NCBI GenBank assembly: GCA_964520875.1
Contig: CAZFQJ010000035.1
Location: forward strand, 1 to 12,716
Direction of reading: 5' to 3'
From: SIG673 sp964520875
GTDB taxonomy: Bacteria > Bacillota > Clostridia > Oscillospirales > CAG-272
DNA length: 12,716 nucleotides
Under the pieces are notes generated by a model. That model saw nothing but the letters and a program-made list of their open reading frames with translations, did not search any database and was not told the DNA's origin. Below are positions 1-6,952 of this stretch, one piece after another (within the stretch, counting starts at the first letter, position 1; every line of letters begins with the position of its first letter). The translations under genes were made by a program, and so were the position numbers.

Positions 1-90
1 ATTATACCACTTTTTTCTTTTATTGTAAATAGCATAGCTTCAAAAAATTATTAATTTTTTGCAAATCGAAGAGCACATTTTGTAAAATCC

Positions 91-119
91 TTGACTTTTC
101 TTCTCCGTTACTGTATAAT
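91..119 (+). promoter_or_regulatory. SigA-type promoter of the hydratase-cupin unit
   Basis: A -35 box TTGACT (91-96) and a perfect -10 box TATAAT (114-119) are separated by exactly 17 bases. Transcription would begin near 126, giving a leader of about 36 nt that carries the GAAAGGA ribosome binding site (144-150). The DNA upstream (1-90) is very A+T-rich and holds no gene; it includes a 9-bp A/T inverted repeat at 42-60 that could act as an UP-like element. Confidence 0.85.
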
Positions 120-161
120 AAAGAAAGATATATAAACAATTCGGAAAGGAAATCAAATTCC

Positions 162-2351
162 ATGGCAGAGATCATACAAGGCGGCGTTTTTTTTAAAGAC
201 GGCCGCACCATTTTAAGAGAAAGCTCCGAAAACGTTGACATAGCGAGAAAAAACACTATCGCGTTCGACATACTCGCAAAGCATAACGTTTCCGGAAACG
301 AAACGGATCTTAAGATAAAGTTCGACGCGCTCGCGTCGCACGACATAACCTATGTCGGAATAATCCAGACCGCAAGAGCGAGCGGGCTCAAAGAGTTCCC
401 CGTTCCCTACGTGCTTACGAACTGCCACAACAGTCTTTGCGCCGTAGGCGGTACGATAAACGAGGACGACCACGTATTCGGGCTTTCGGCGGCTAAAAAA
501 TACGGCGGTATCTACGTTCCCGCACATCAGGCGGTAATTCACTCGTATATGCGCGAGACCATGAGCGGTTGCGGAAAAATGATACTCGGCTCCGATAGCC
601 ATACAAGATACGGCGCACTCGGAACCATGGCGATAGGCGAAGGCGGTCCTGAGCTGGTAAAGCAGATACTCGGCAAGACCTACGACGTTGCGCGTCCGGA
701 GGTCATCTGCGTCTATCTTACCGGCGCTCCGCGTCCCGGAGTCGGTCCTCAGGACGTCGCTCTTGAACTTATCGGAGCGGTATTTGCCTCGGGATTCGTA
801 AAGAACAAGGTGCTTGAATTCGTCGGAGACGGTATTGCGTCTCTGCCGATAGAGTTCAGAAACGGAATAGACGTTATGACTACCGAGACCACGTGCCTTT
901 CCTCCATTTGGGAAACGGACGAGGTGACCGAGAAATATTTCATAAACCACAAACGCCCGGAAGCGTACAAAAAGCTTGCTCCCAAGGGTATAGCTTACTA
1001 CGACGGAATGGTAAAGATAGATCTTTCCAAAGTAGAATGTAATATCGCGCTTCCCTCTCACCCGTCAAATGTTTATTCTATAAACGAGCTTAACGCAAAC
1101 GCAGACGTAATACTTAAGGAATACGGTCTTTCCGACAAGCTCTTCGCAGACGGAAAAATCCATGCCGATCAGGGCGTCATAGCCGGTTGCGCCGGAGGAA
1201 CCTACGATAACCTCTGCGCCGCCGCAGACATACTTAAGAACGGTTCAATAGGCAACGACGCTTTCGCGCTCTCCGCTTATCCCGCTTCTCAGCCTGTCTA
1301 CCTTGAACTTATCCGTAACGGCTTCGCTTCCGAGCTTATGCAAGCCGGAGTCACTCTTCGTACCGCGTTCTGCGGTCCTTGCTTCGGAGCTGGAGACGTT
1401 CCCGCAAACGGCGCATTCAGTCTCCGTCATTCGACGCGTAACTTCCCCAACCGCGAAGGCTCAAAGCCGGGCGCCGGACAACGCGCTTCCGTTGCGCTCA
1501 TGGACGCCCGTTCAATTGCCGCTACCGCGGCAAACGGAGGTATACTTACCCCCGCGACCTCGCTTGATATCAAATACACCCCTTCCGATTACCGTTTCGA
1601 CGATACCGTTTATAAAAACAGAGTCTATAACGGCTTCGGAAAAGCGGAGCCCGAGGAAGAACTGAGGTTCGGTCCCAACATACGCGATTGGCCCGAAATG
1701 CCCGCTCTTACCGACGATCTTCTCATAAAGGTCGCCTCCGTCATTCGCGATCCCGTTACAACAACGGACGAGCTTATCCCCTCCGGAGAAACCTCGTCCT
1801 ATCGTTCGAATCCCGAAGCGCTTTCGGAATTCGCTCTTTCCAGGAAAGACCCTGCTTACGTAGGACGCGCAAAGGCGGTACGTTCTCTTAACGCGGACCA
1901 TACCGCAGACGAGCTTTCTCCAGTTTACGCGCTCCTCAAAAACGCAGGCTATGACGCACCGGAAAAAGCGCTCATCGGTTCCGCCGTATATGCGGTAAAG
2001 CCCGGAGACGGCTCCGCACGAGAGCAAGCCGCATCCTGCCAGAAGGTCCTCGGCGGTATGGCTAACATCGCAAAGGAATACGCTACCAAACGTTACCGTT
2101 CCAATCTTATAAATTGGGGCATGCTCCCGTTCACTTTCGACTGCGACGAGAACGCTCTCCCGTTCGATAACGATAGCTTTATATGGGTACCGAAGATAAA
2201 AGAAGCGGTAAAGAACGGAAGCACCACCGTAAAGGCTTACGTAATAAACGGCTCCGAGTTGAATGAAATAACGCTCTCGCTTCCCACTCTTACAAGCGAC
2301 GAGCAGACGATAATCCTCTCCGGCTGCCTTATAAACTATTACAGAGGCTGA
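162..2351 (+). CDS. aconitase-superfamily hydratase (YbhJ-like), substrate unknown
   Basis: This 729-residue protein has the full aconitase fold order. The N-terminal Fe-S catalytic region includes GSDSHT (143-148), matching the GTDSHT motif of aconitases. Three cysteines are placed as the 4Fe-4S ligands: C343 in GCAGGTYDN, then C404 and C407 in CGPC, close to the spacing of mitochondrial aconitase. A C-terminal swivel domain carries GDGSAREQ (615-622) and YRSNLINWGMLPF (645-657). The family dehydrates and rehydrates hydroxy-acids such as citrate/isocitrate. Here the usual GxGSSRE active-site loop reads GDGSARE, so the second serine is alanine, and the region expected to hold the Asp-His pair reads CHN (88-90). 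I therefore infer a non-canonical hydratase like E. coli YbhJ and do not assert citrate activity. The ATG at 162 has GAAAGGA 11 nt upstream. It is followed 22 nt later by a cupin gene, probably co-transcribed. The substrate cannot be read from the sequence. Confidence 0.85.
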   Translation: MAEIIQGGVFFKDGRTILRESSENVDIARKNTIAFDILAKHNVSGNETDLKIKFDALASHDITYVGIIQTARASGLKEFPVPYVLTNCHNSLCAVGGTINEDDHVFGLSAAKKYGGIYVPAHQAVIHSYMRETMSGCGKMILGSDSHTRYGALGTMAIGEGGPELVKQILGKTYDVARPEVICVYLTGAPRPGVGPQDVALELIGAVFASGFVKNKVLEFVGDGIASLPIEFRNGIDVMTTETTCLSSIWETDEVTEKYFINHKRPEAYKKLAPKGIAYYDGMVKIDLSKVECNIALPSHPSNVYSINELNANADVILKEYGLSDKLFADGKIHADQGVIAGCAGGTYDNLCAAADILKNGSIGNDAFALSAYPASQPVYLELIRNGFASELMQAGVTLRTAFCGPCFGAGDVPANGAFSLRHSTRNFPNREGSKPGAGQRASVALMDARSIAATAANGGILTPATSLDIKYTPSDYRFDDTVYKNRVYNGFGKAEPEEELRFGPNIRDWPEMPALTDDLLIKVASVIRDPVTTTDELIPSGETSSYRSNPEALSEFALSRKDPAYVGRAKAVRSLNADHTADELSPVYALLKNAGYDAPEKALIGSAVYAVKPGDGSAREQAASCQKVLGGMANIAKEYATKRYRSNLINWGMLPFTFDCDENALPFDNDSFIWVPKIKEAVKNGSTTVKAYVINGSELNEITLSLPTLTSDEQTIILSGCLINYYRG

Positions 2352-2373
2352 AAAAGCTTAAAGCACGCAAGGT

Positions 2374-2697
2374 ATGTTTTATAAGCACGAGAAAGAAAAC
2401 GAAAAGCTCTTACCAAACGGCGTGATACGCACCGTCAAGGGTTATACCGATGATCTTATGGTATGCGAGCTGAAATGGAACAAAGGAATGTTCGGAGAAC
2501 CTCACTCGCATGAGCATGTACAATGCGGATATATAATAAAAGGATCTTTCGAAGCTACGGTAGAAGGAAAGAAGGCTATCCTTTCGGCGGGAGATTGCTT
2601 CTACGCGGAAAGTAATGAAGTTCATTCTCTTCTCTGCCTTGAGGACGATTCGATAATGCTGGATATATTCACACCGGCAAGAAAAGACTTTATATGA
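2374..2697 (+). CDS. small single-domain cupin protein
   Basis: The 107 residues form one cupin beta-barrel. Motif 1 is GEPHSHEHVQCGYIIKG, supplying two or three metal-binding histidines, with Gln-Cys where many cupins have a Glu. Motif 2 is GDCFYAESNEVHS, supplying the last histidine. The length is typical of stand-alone cupins that bind small metabolites or isomerise sugars (KdgF-like). No function can be assigned from sequence alone. It starts 22 nt after the hydratase stop, with only a weak purine stretch (GCAAGG, 2367-2372) almost touching the ATG, so translation may depend on coupling. A strong terminator immediately follows, so it appears to be the last gene of the hydratase transcript. 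It may handle a ligand or product of that enzyme, which is inference from context only. Confidence 0.8.
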   Translation: MFYKHEKENEKLLPNGVIRTVKGYTDDLMVCELKWNKGMFGEPHSHEHVQCGYIIKGSFEATVEGKKAILSAGDCFYAESNEVHSLLCLEDDSIMLDIFTPARKDFI

Positions 2698-2703
2698 TCT
2701 TAA

Positions 2704-2746
2704 AACCTAAAAAACGCTTGACTTAATGTCAAGCGTTTTTTAGGTT
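2704..2746. terminator. bidirectional intrinsic terminator, perfect 19-bp stem
   Basis: Arms 2704-2722 and 2728-2746 are exact reverse complements around a 5-nt loop (TTAAT). The lower stem contains A6 on the left and T6 on the right, so either strand ends in a GC-containing hairpin followed by a U-rich run. It lies between two convergent transcripts, the hydratase-cupin unit and the feo operon, and can serve both. Confidence 0.9.
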
Positions 2747-2750
2747 AATA

Positions 2751-2924
2751 TCAGTTCTTTTTGCCGTGGCAGCTATCCTTCATGGCACAAGAGGAGCAAC
2801 CGCAGCCGCAAGAAGACTTTCCTTTCTTTTTATCCTTTACCATGCCTACGATTATCAGGGTGACTATCCCGATAAGCGCGGCGCATATTATTATCGTTGA
2901 AAGATTCTGTATGATCCAATTCAT
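2751..2924 (-). CDS. FeoB-associated Cys-rich membrane peptide
   Basis: This 57-residue gene is easily missed because it is short. It reads MNWIIQNLSTIIICAALIGI at the N-terminus. A single hydrophobic segment (about residues 8-28) is followed by a lysine-rich stretch (KDKKKGK, 31-37) and a cysteine cluster CGCGCSSC (39-46) with one more Cys at 52 and a His at 53. This architecture matches the FeoB-associated Cys-rich membrane protein family found after feoB in Firmicutes. The ATG lies just 2 nt beyond the feoB stop, with GGAG 10 nt upstream inside the end of feoB, so it is translationally linked to feoB. The Cys cluster would sit on one face of the membrane and may bind or hand over Fe2+ (inference). 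The terminator at 2704-2746 follows it. Confidence 0.88.
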   Translation of the reverse strand: MNWIIQNLSTIIICAALIGIVTLIIVGMVKDKKKGKSSCGCGCSSCAMKDSCHGKKN

Positions 2925-2926
2925 TT

Positions 2927-5338
2927 TCACTTAACTCCGAGCTTCGAAACCGCGAGATCGTCCTTTGCCGCCGCTTTGGAATAAGGTCTGACGAACATAT
3001 AAACAAGGAATGCAAGGAATATCACGGCGAATATAACTCCGATAACGTTTCCGCTTCCGCTGAAGAGCATACCGAGCTGATATACGATAAGCGATATCAT
3101 GTAAGCAAATCCGCATTGATAGCCGATAGCAAACCAAGTCCATTTTGCGGAATTCATCTCGCGCTTTATAGCGCCGATAGCCGCAAAGCAAGGTGCGCAG
3201 AGAAGGTTGAAGATAAGGAAGGAATATGCCGCTATCTTCGTCATGCCTTCGAAATCAAGCACTCCGAGGACCGCAACGACCTCTTCCTTTGCAACGAGAC
3301 CCATAACGGTCGCGACCGTCGCCTGAATGTTTCCGAATCCGAGAGGCGCGAATATCCAGCAGACAAGACTTCCGATGATACCGAGGATACTGCATTCAAG
3401 AGCCATATCGTTATCGAACAGGAACCTTCCGTCAACGACTCCGAATTTCGACCCCGCCCATATAACTATCGTGGAAAGCAGTATGATAGTACCCGCTCTC
3501 TTGATGAACGAGCTTCCTCTTTCCCACATCGAACGGAGGACATTGCCGACTGTGGGAAGGTGGTATGCGGGAAGCTCCATTACGAACGGTGCGGGGTCAC
3601 CCGCGAACATCTTAGTCTTTTTGAGTATTATACCCGACACTATTATAGCGGCTATACCGATGAAATATGCGCTGGGCGCTACCCACCAGGCGTTATCGAA
3701 CAGAGCCGCCGCTATAAGTCCTATTATGGGAAGCTTAGCTCCGCACGGAATAAACGTAGTCGTGATTATGGTCATTCTGCGGTCGCGCTCGTTCTCTATC
3801 GTACGGCTCGCCATTATTCCGGGAACTCCGCAACCGGTACCTATTAACATAGGTATGAACGATTTTCCCGAAAGACCGAATCTTCTGAAAAGCCTATCCA
3901 TGATGAACGCCACGCGCGCCATATATCCGCAAGCCTCAAGGAAGGCAAGAAGGATAAAGAGCACGAGCATTTGAGGAACGAATCCGAGCACCGCTCCGAC
4001 TCCTCCGACTATACCGTCTATGATAAGGCTCTCAAGCCATTCCGGACAATGCATAGCCGAAAGTCCGTTTCCTATAAGCACGGGGATACCCGGTATCCAA
4101 ACCGGAAATTCCGAAGTATCGGGAGCGTCTTCCATACCGGCGTCCACTATCTCGGATATATCATATCCCGCTTCCGCGAGCGCGTCTCCGTAAGTACCGT
4201 AGCTTTCATCGAAAGCGCCGAAATCCTCGTCCTCTATGGCACCCTTGATCTCATCGGCGCCGATAACTCCCGCGTTTGCCGCGTTATCGACTATGCTCTT
4301 AAGATCGTCCGTCCAAATGTTTTCTTTTGCATGCTCGGTAATGGCTTCTTCGTATTTTCCGCTGCCTATACCGAACAGGTGCCAGCCGTCTCCGAACAGA
4401 CCGTCGTTCGTCCAATCCGTCGCCCAAGTACCAACGGTGGATATCGATATATAATAAACGAGGAACATCACGAGCGCAAATATCGGAAGCGCCGCGAAAC
4501 GGTTTGTGACCACTCGGTCTATCTTATCCGAAACGGTGAGCTTTCCCTTGCTCTTCTTTTTGTAGCAGCTCTTTATCACCGAGGAAATATATATGTAACG
4601 CTCATTCGTTATTATGCTCTCGGCGTCGTCGTCAAGCTCCTTTTCAGCCGCCTTTATATCCGTTTCGATATGCTTCATGACGTCATCGGAGATCGAAAGT
4701 CCTTCAAGAGCCTTCTCATCTCTTTCGAATATCTTTATCGCATACCATCTCTGCTTTTCCGCCGGAAGTCCGTGAAGAGCCGCCTCCTCGATATGAGCTA
4801 TGGCGTGCTCGACCGCTCCCGAAAACGTATGCATCGGAACCGTCTTTCCGTTCTTTGCCGCCTTTATCGCTTCCTCCGCGGCTTCCGAAACGCCGGTTCC
4901 TTTGAGCGCGGATATTTCGACCACCTTACAACCGAGCTGACGCGAAAGCTCGGGTATATTTATAACGTCGCCGCTCTTTTTGACTATATCGGTCATATTA
5001 ATAGCAACGACTACCGGCATTCCGAGCTCCGTAAGCTGAGTGGTAAGATACAGGTTTCTTTCAAGGTTAGTACCGTCCACTATGTTGAGTATAGCGTCGG
5101 GACGCTCTCCTATAAGGTAATTTCTCGCTACGACCTCCTCAAGCGTATAGGGCGAAAGAGAATATATACCGGGAAGGTCGGTGACGGTAACTCCGTCATG
5201 CTTTTTGAGCTTACCTTCCTTTTTCTCCACCGTAACGCCGGGCCAGTTTCCGACAAATTGATTAGATCCGGTAAGCGCGTTAAAAAGCGTCGTCTTACCG
5301 CTGTTTGGGTTACCCGCGAGGGCTATTCTGATATCCAT
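2927..5338 (-). CDS. feoB: ferrous iron transporter FeoB
   Basis: This is an 803-residue GTP-gated Fe2+ permease of the cytoplasmic membrane. The N-terminal G domain is complete: GNPNSGKT (9-16, G1), DLPG (54-57, G3), NMTD (114-117, G4) and SALKG (143-147, G5). A helical spacer (about 155-265) follows. The membrane part begins near residue 282 and carries the Gate-type motifs LIGTGCGVPGIMASRT (498-513) and PCGAKLPI, plus the second Gate copy around 606-695 (FIKRAGTIIL to VAKEEVVAVLGVL) and a late Cys pair CAPC (714-717). A long acidic loop (about 305-415) between the first and second membrane segments is predicted to lie outside the cell. The start has AAGGAG about 12 nt upstream. It is third in the operon after two FeoA-type genes and directly precedes the Cys-rich peptide. 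Confidence 0.97.
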   Translation of the reverse strand: MDIRIALAGNPNSGKTTLFNALTGSNQFVGNWPGVTVEKKEGKLKKHDGVTVTDLPGIYSLSPYTLEEVVARNYLIGERPDAILNIVDGTNLERNLYLTTQLTELGMPVVVAINMTDIVKKSGDVINIPELSRQLGCKVVEISALKGTGVSEAAEEAIKAAKNGKTVPMHTFSGAVEHAIAHIEEAALHGLPAEKQRWYAIKIFERDEKALEGLSISDDVMKHIETDIKAAEKELDDDAESIITNERYIYISSVIKSCYKKKSKGKLTVSDKIDRVVTNRFAALPIFALVMFLVYYISISTVGTWATDWTNDGLFGDGWHLFGIGSGKYEEAITEHAKENIWTDDLKSIVDNAANAGVIGADEIKGAIEDEDFGAFDESYGTYGDALAEAGYDISEIVDAGMEDAPDTSEFPVWIPGIPVLIGNGLSAMHCPEWLESLIIDGIVGGVGAVLGFVPQMLVLFILLAFLEACGYMARVAFIMDRLFRRFGLSGKSFIPMLIGTGCGVPGIMASRTIENERDRRMTIITTTFIPCGAKLPIIGLIAAALFDNAWWVAPSAYFIGIAAIIVSGIILKKTKMFAGDPAPFVMELPAYHLPTVGNVLRSMWERGSSFIKRAGTIILLSTIVIWAGSKFGVVDGRFLFDNDMALECSILGIIGSLVCWIFAPLGFGNIQATVATVMGLVAKEEVVAVLGVLDFEGMTKIAAYSFLIFNLLCAPCFAAIGAIKREMNSAKWTWFAIGYQCGFAYMISLIVYQLGMLFSGSGNVIGVIFAVIFLAFLVYMFVRPYSKAAAKDDLAVSKLGVK

Positions 5339-5367
5339 TTCCGGAATCTACTCCTTCTCATTTTTAT

Positions 5368-5589
5368 TTATTCGACTTCTATCATTTCCGCGTCCGCTCT
5401 GCGAAGCGAAAGCTCGTAACCGCGAACGGTCACCTCGATCGGGTCTCCGAGCGGAGCGACTTTTCTGACCTGCACCTCTACTCCGCGGGTTATCCCCATA
5501 TCCATTATACGGCGTTTCACGGCGCCCTCACCGTGAAGCTTTACCACTTTGACAGTCTTTCCTACGCCTGTCTGCTTTAAGGTATTCAT
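5368..5589 (-). CDS. feoA: FeoA-domain protein (proximal to feoB)
   Basis: This 73-residue SH3-like FeoA protein has the core pattern GxGAVKRRIMDMGITRGVEVQVRKVAPLGDPIEVTVRGYELSLR in its middle and end. The motifs "RRIMDMGI..G" and "PLGDPIEV..RGYELSLR" are diagnostic. FeoA proteins are small cytoplasmic partners thought to modulate FeoB. A near-perfect ribosome binding site, AGGAGG, sits at about 5595-5600 just upstream of the ATG and abuts the TAG stop of the preceding FeoA-type gene. The gap to feoB is 29 nt. Of the two FeoA-type genes this one is closer to the classical family. Confidence 0.93.
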   Translation of the reverse strand: MNTLKQTGVGKTVKVVKLHGEGAVKRRIMDMGITRGVEVQVRKVAPLGDPIEVTVRGYELSLRRADAEMIEVE

Positions 5590-5599
5590 ATATTTCCTC

Positions 5600-5812
5600 C
5601 TATACCATTATTTTCTGTGCCATTTCTCTGCTTACCGCGATACGCGAATTCTTTACGTTCACTATCACGTTGCCGCCAAGCGTGCTTACTATACTTATCG
5701 TCCCGCCGACGACGAATCCGAGGTCGGATAAATGTTGCTTTACCTCAGGGCTTCCGCCTATCTTTTTTATTATGCTCTCTTCGCCTATCTCGGCGAATAT
5801 CAGAGGCATCAT
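5600..5812 (-). CDS. feoA: second FeoA-domain protein, first gene of the feo operon
   Basis: This divergent FeoA-type protein shows HLSDLGFVVGGTISIVSTLGGNVIVNVKNSRIAVSREMAQKI, keeping the "LxDLGF..G..I.(V/I)" and "G.xIVNVKxSRIAVSREMA" signatures. The longest frame starts at a GTG (5819-5821), but that GTG is itself part of the ribosome binding site AGAGGTG. The ATG at 5810-5812 sits 6 nt after it, so I place the start there (70 residues); the next ATG (5807-5809) is also possible. Twin FeoA genes before feoB are common in clostridia. The two probably play distinct roles with FeoB (inference). It ends 10 nt before the second feoA. Confidence 0.88.
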   Translation of the reverse strand: MMPLIFAEIGEESIIKKIGGSPEVKQHLSDLGFVVGGTISIVSTLGGNVIVNVKNSRIAVSREMAQKIMV

Positions 5813-5842
5813 CTGTATCACCTCTTTTTATAAACTCTCGGA

Positions 5843-5925
5843 GTTAGTTCAGGCTAACCATTATGTATTTTAAAAAGTTAGTCCTCGCTAACTTTTGTGC
5901 GTTTTTTAAGTTAGCTTTCGCTAAC
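5843..5925 (-). promoter_or_regulatory. three tandem GTTAG-N6-CTAAC palindromes in the feo leader
   Basis: Read on the minus strand in order of transcription, the copies are GTTAGCGAAAGCTAAC (5925-5910), GTTAGCGAGGACTAAC (5892-5877) and GTTAGCCTGAACTAAC (5858-5843). The outer pentamers are identical in all three while the six central bases vary. The copies start 33 and 34 bp apart, close to three helical turns, so bound proteins would lie on the same face of the DNA. They run from about +2 to +85 of the predicted feo transcript. GTTAG/CTAAC half-sites recall the boxes of DtxR/IdeR-type iron repressors, but the spacing differs from the classical box, so the regulator is not identified. They could instead form small RNA hairpins. 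Confidence 0.75.
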
Positions 5926-5933
5926 CATGGGTA

Positions 5934-5962
5934 ATTATAGCACATGATTTATTTTTTGTCAA
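5934..5962 (-). promoter_or_regulatory. consensus SigA promoter of the feo operon
   Basis: On the minus strand TTGACA (5962-5957) and TATAAT (5939-5934) are separated by 17 bases, a perfect consensus. Transcription is predicted to begin near 5927, just before the first of the three palindromes, giving a leader of about 115 nt before the first feoA. A promoter this strong makes sense only if repressed when iron is sufficient, which fits the palindrome array downstream (inference). Confidence 0.88.
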
Positions 5963-6042
5963 TACATTTCGGAAAATTTTTGAAAAAAATTATACGGATA
6001 TATTTCCAAATGTTTTAAATGATACAAAATATCGCTTTTTGA

Positions 6043-6071
6043 TTGACTTTTGTCACATATTGTAGTATAAT
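6043..6071 (+). promoter_or_regulatory. SigA-type promoter of the plsC-like/lipid kinase pair
   Basis: TTGACT (6043-6048) and TATAAT (6066-6071) are 17 bases apart. The predicted transcription start (about 6078-6080) coincides with the upstream ATG at 6080, which argues that this ATG is not the translation start. The -35 is about 80 bp from the -35 of the divergent feo promoter; the DNA between is A+T-rich with no gene. Confidence 0.85.
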
Positions 6072-6106
6072 GTATTAAAATGCGTACAAAAGGAGGTAAC
6101 TTTCAA

Positions 6107-6952
6107 TTGTACGTTCACATTTTAATAAAAGCGATATCCGTGATCTCCGCTCTGCTTACCCCTCTCTGGTACGATTACGAGTCGGTGACCGACATCTGGC
6201 TTCCGATAGCCATACTCTTAGGTACTTATATCGTCCTCGGTCTAATGTTCTGGGGAACGATCGTGCTCTTTTCGCTCACTATGAGCAAGACCAAGGCGTA
6301 CACCGACGTTCCGGGAGGATTTTACGGAAAGCTATTTAATTTCATCTTCGATTGTATCTGTTCTTACGCCCGGATAGACATAAGGACGACGGGACTTGCG
6401 AGCGTTCCGAAAGAACCGTTTATGCTCGTATGCAATCACCGTTCGAGATTCGATAATATGGTGATAAGCACTGTACTCAAGCGTAAGGATCTGATATTTA
6501 TATCAAAACCCGGAAATTTTGACATACCGATATGCGGACGTTACATGAACCGTTGCTCGTATCTTCCGATAGACCATTACGATACACGAAGCGCTATGCG
6601 TACCGTAAATAAAGCAGCCGCGCTCATAAAAGAACGAAACGCGTCCGTAGGTATATTCCCCGAAGGTAAGAGAAATCCGCCCGATCATCTCGGAGACTTC
6701 AGCGAAGGTTGCTTTCTTATGGCAAAGAAAGCGGAATGTCCGATAGTGATCTGCACCGTATCCGGAACGGAAAAGGTGTGTAAGAGATTTCCTTTCCGCT
6801 CTACCAGCGTCGATCTTCATTTTCTCGGATCCGTACCTTATTCGGAGATAAAGGAAAGACGCACGGGAGATATCTCGGCAAAGATCCATGACGTAATGAA
6901 TAAAGACCTTTTCGGCGAAGGAGATAGCCAAAATGAAATATGTAATGTATAA
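6107..6952 (+). CDS. 1-acyl-sn-glycerol-3-phosphate acyltransferase family protein (PlsC-like)
   Basis: This membrane-bound acyltransferase is predicted to convert lysophosphatidic acid to phosphatidic acid. Numbered from the TTG start (281 residues), two hydrophobic N-terminal segments lie at about 3-20 and 31-57. The catalytic NHRSRFD motif (NHxxxxD) is at 110-116 and FPEGKR at 184-189, both hallmarks of the PlsC family. The frame is open from an ATG at 6080. A strong ribosome binding site AAAGGAGG (6089-6096) lies inside that extension, 10 nt before a TTG at 6107, and the promoter predicts transcription starting at about 6078-6080. I therefore choose TTG 6107. The last 20 nt overlap the downstream lipid kinase, indicating one transcript and coupled translation. 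Confidence 0.9.
   Translation: MYVHILIKAISVISALLTPLWYDYESVTDIWLPIAILLGTYIVLGLMFWGTIVLFSLTMSKTKAYTDVPGGFYGKLFNFIFDCICSYARIDIRTTGLASVPKEPFMLVCNHRSRFDNMVISTVLKRKDLIFISKPGNFDIPICGRYMNRCSYLPIDHYDTRSAMRTVNKAAALIKERNASVGIFPEGKRNPPDHLGDFSEGCFLMAKKAECPIVICTVSGTEKVCKRFPFRSTSVDLHFLGSVPYSEIKERRTGDISAKIHDVMNKDLFGEGDSQNEICNV

Noticed and set aside
42..60. A/T-only 9-bp inverted repeat upstream of the first promoter
   Set aside because: Symmetry in pure A/T sequence arises readily by chance, and there is no G/C content to make a stable hairpin or a specific operator.
213..1061. Long open frame opposite the hydratase gene (282 codons, minus strand)
   Set aside because: It lies wholly antisense to a clearly conserved aconitase-family gene, has a low-complexity Arg/Tyr/Val-rich composition and shows no domain. 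It is a by-product of codon bias.
3971..5419. 482-codon open frame on the plus strand opposite feoB
   Set aside because: It is antisense to the confident FeoB reading, Arg/Ser/Tyr-rich, and has no recognisable motif or ribosome binding site.
5813..5821. GTG start for the first feoA-type gene
   Set aside because: The GTG overlaps the AGAGGTG ribosome binding site that serves the ATG at 5812, so it cannot be its own initiation codon with normal spacing.
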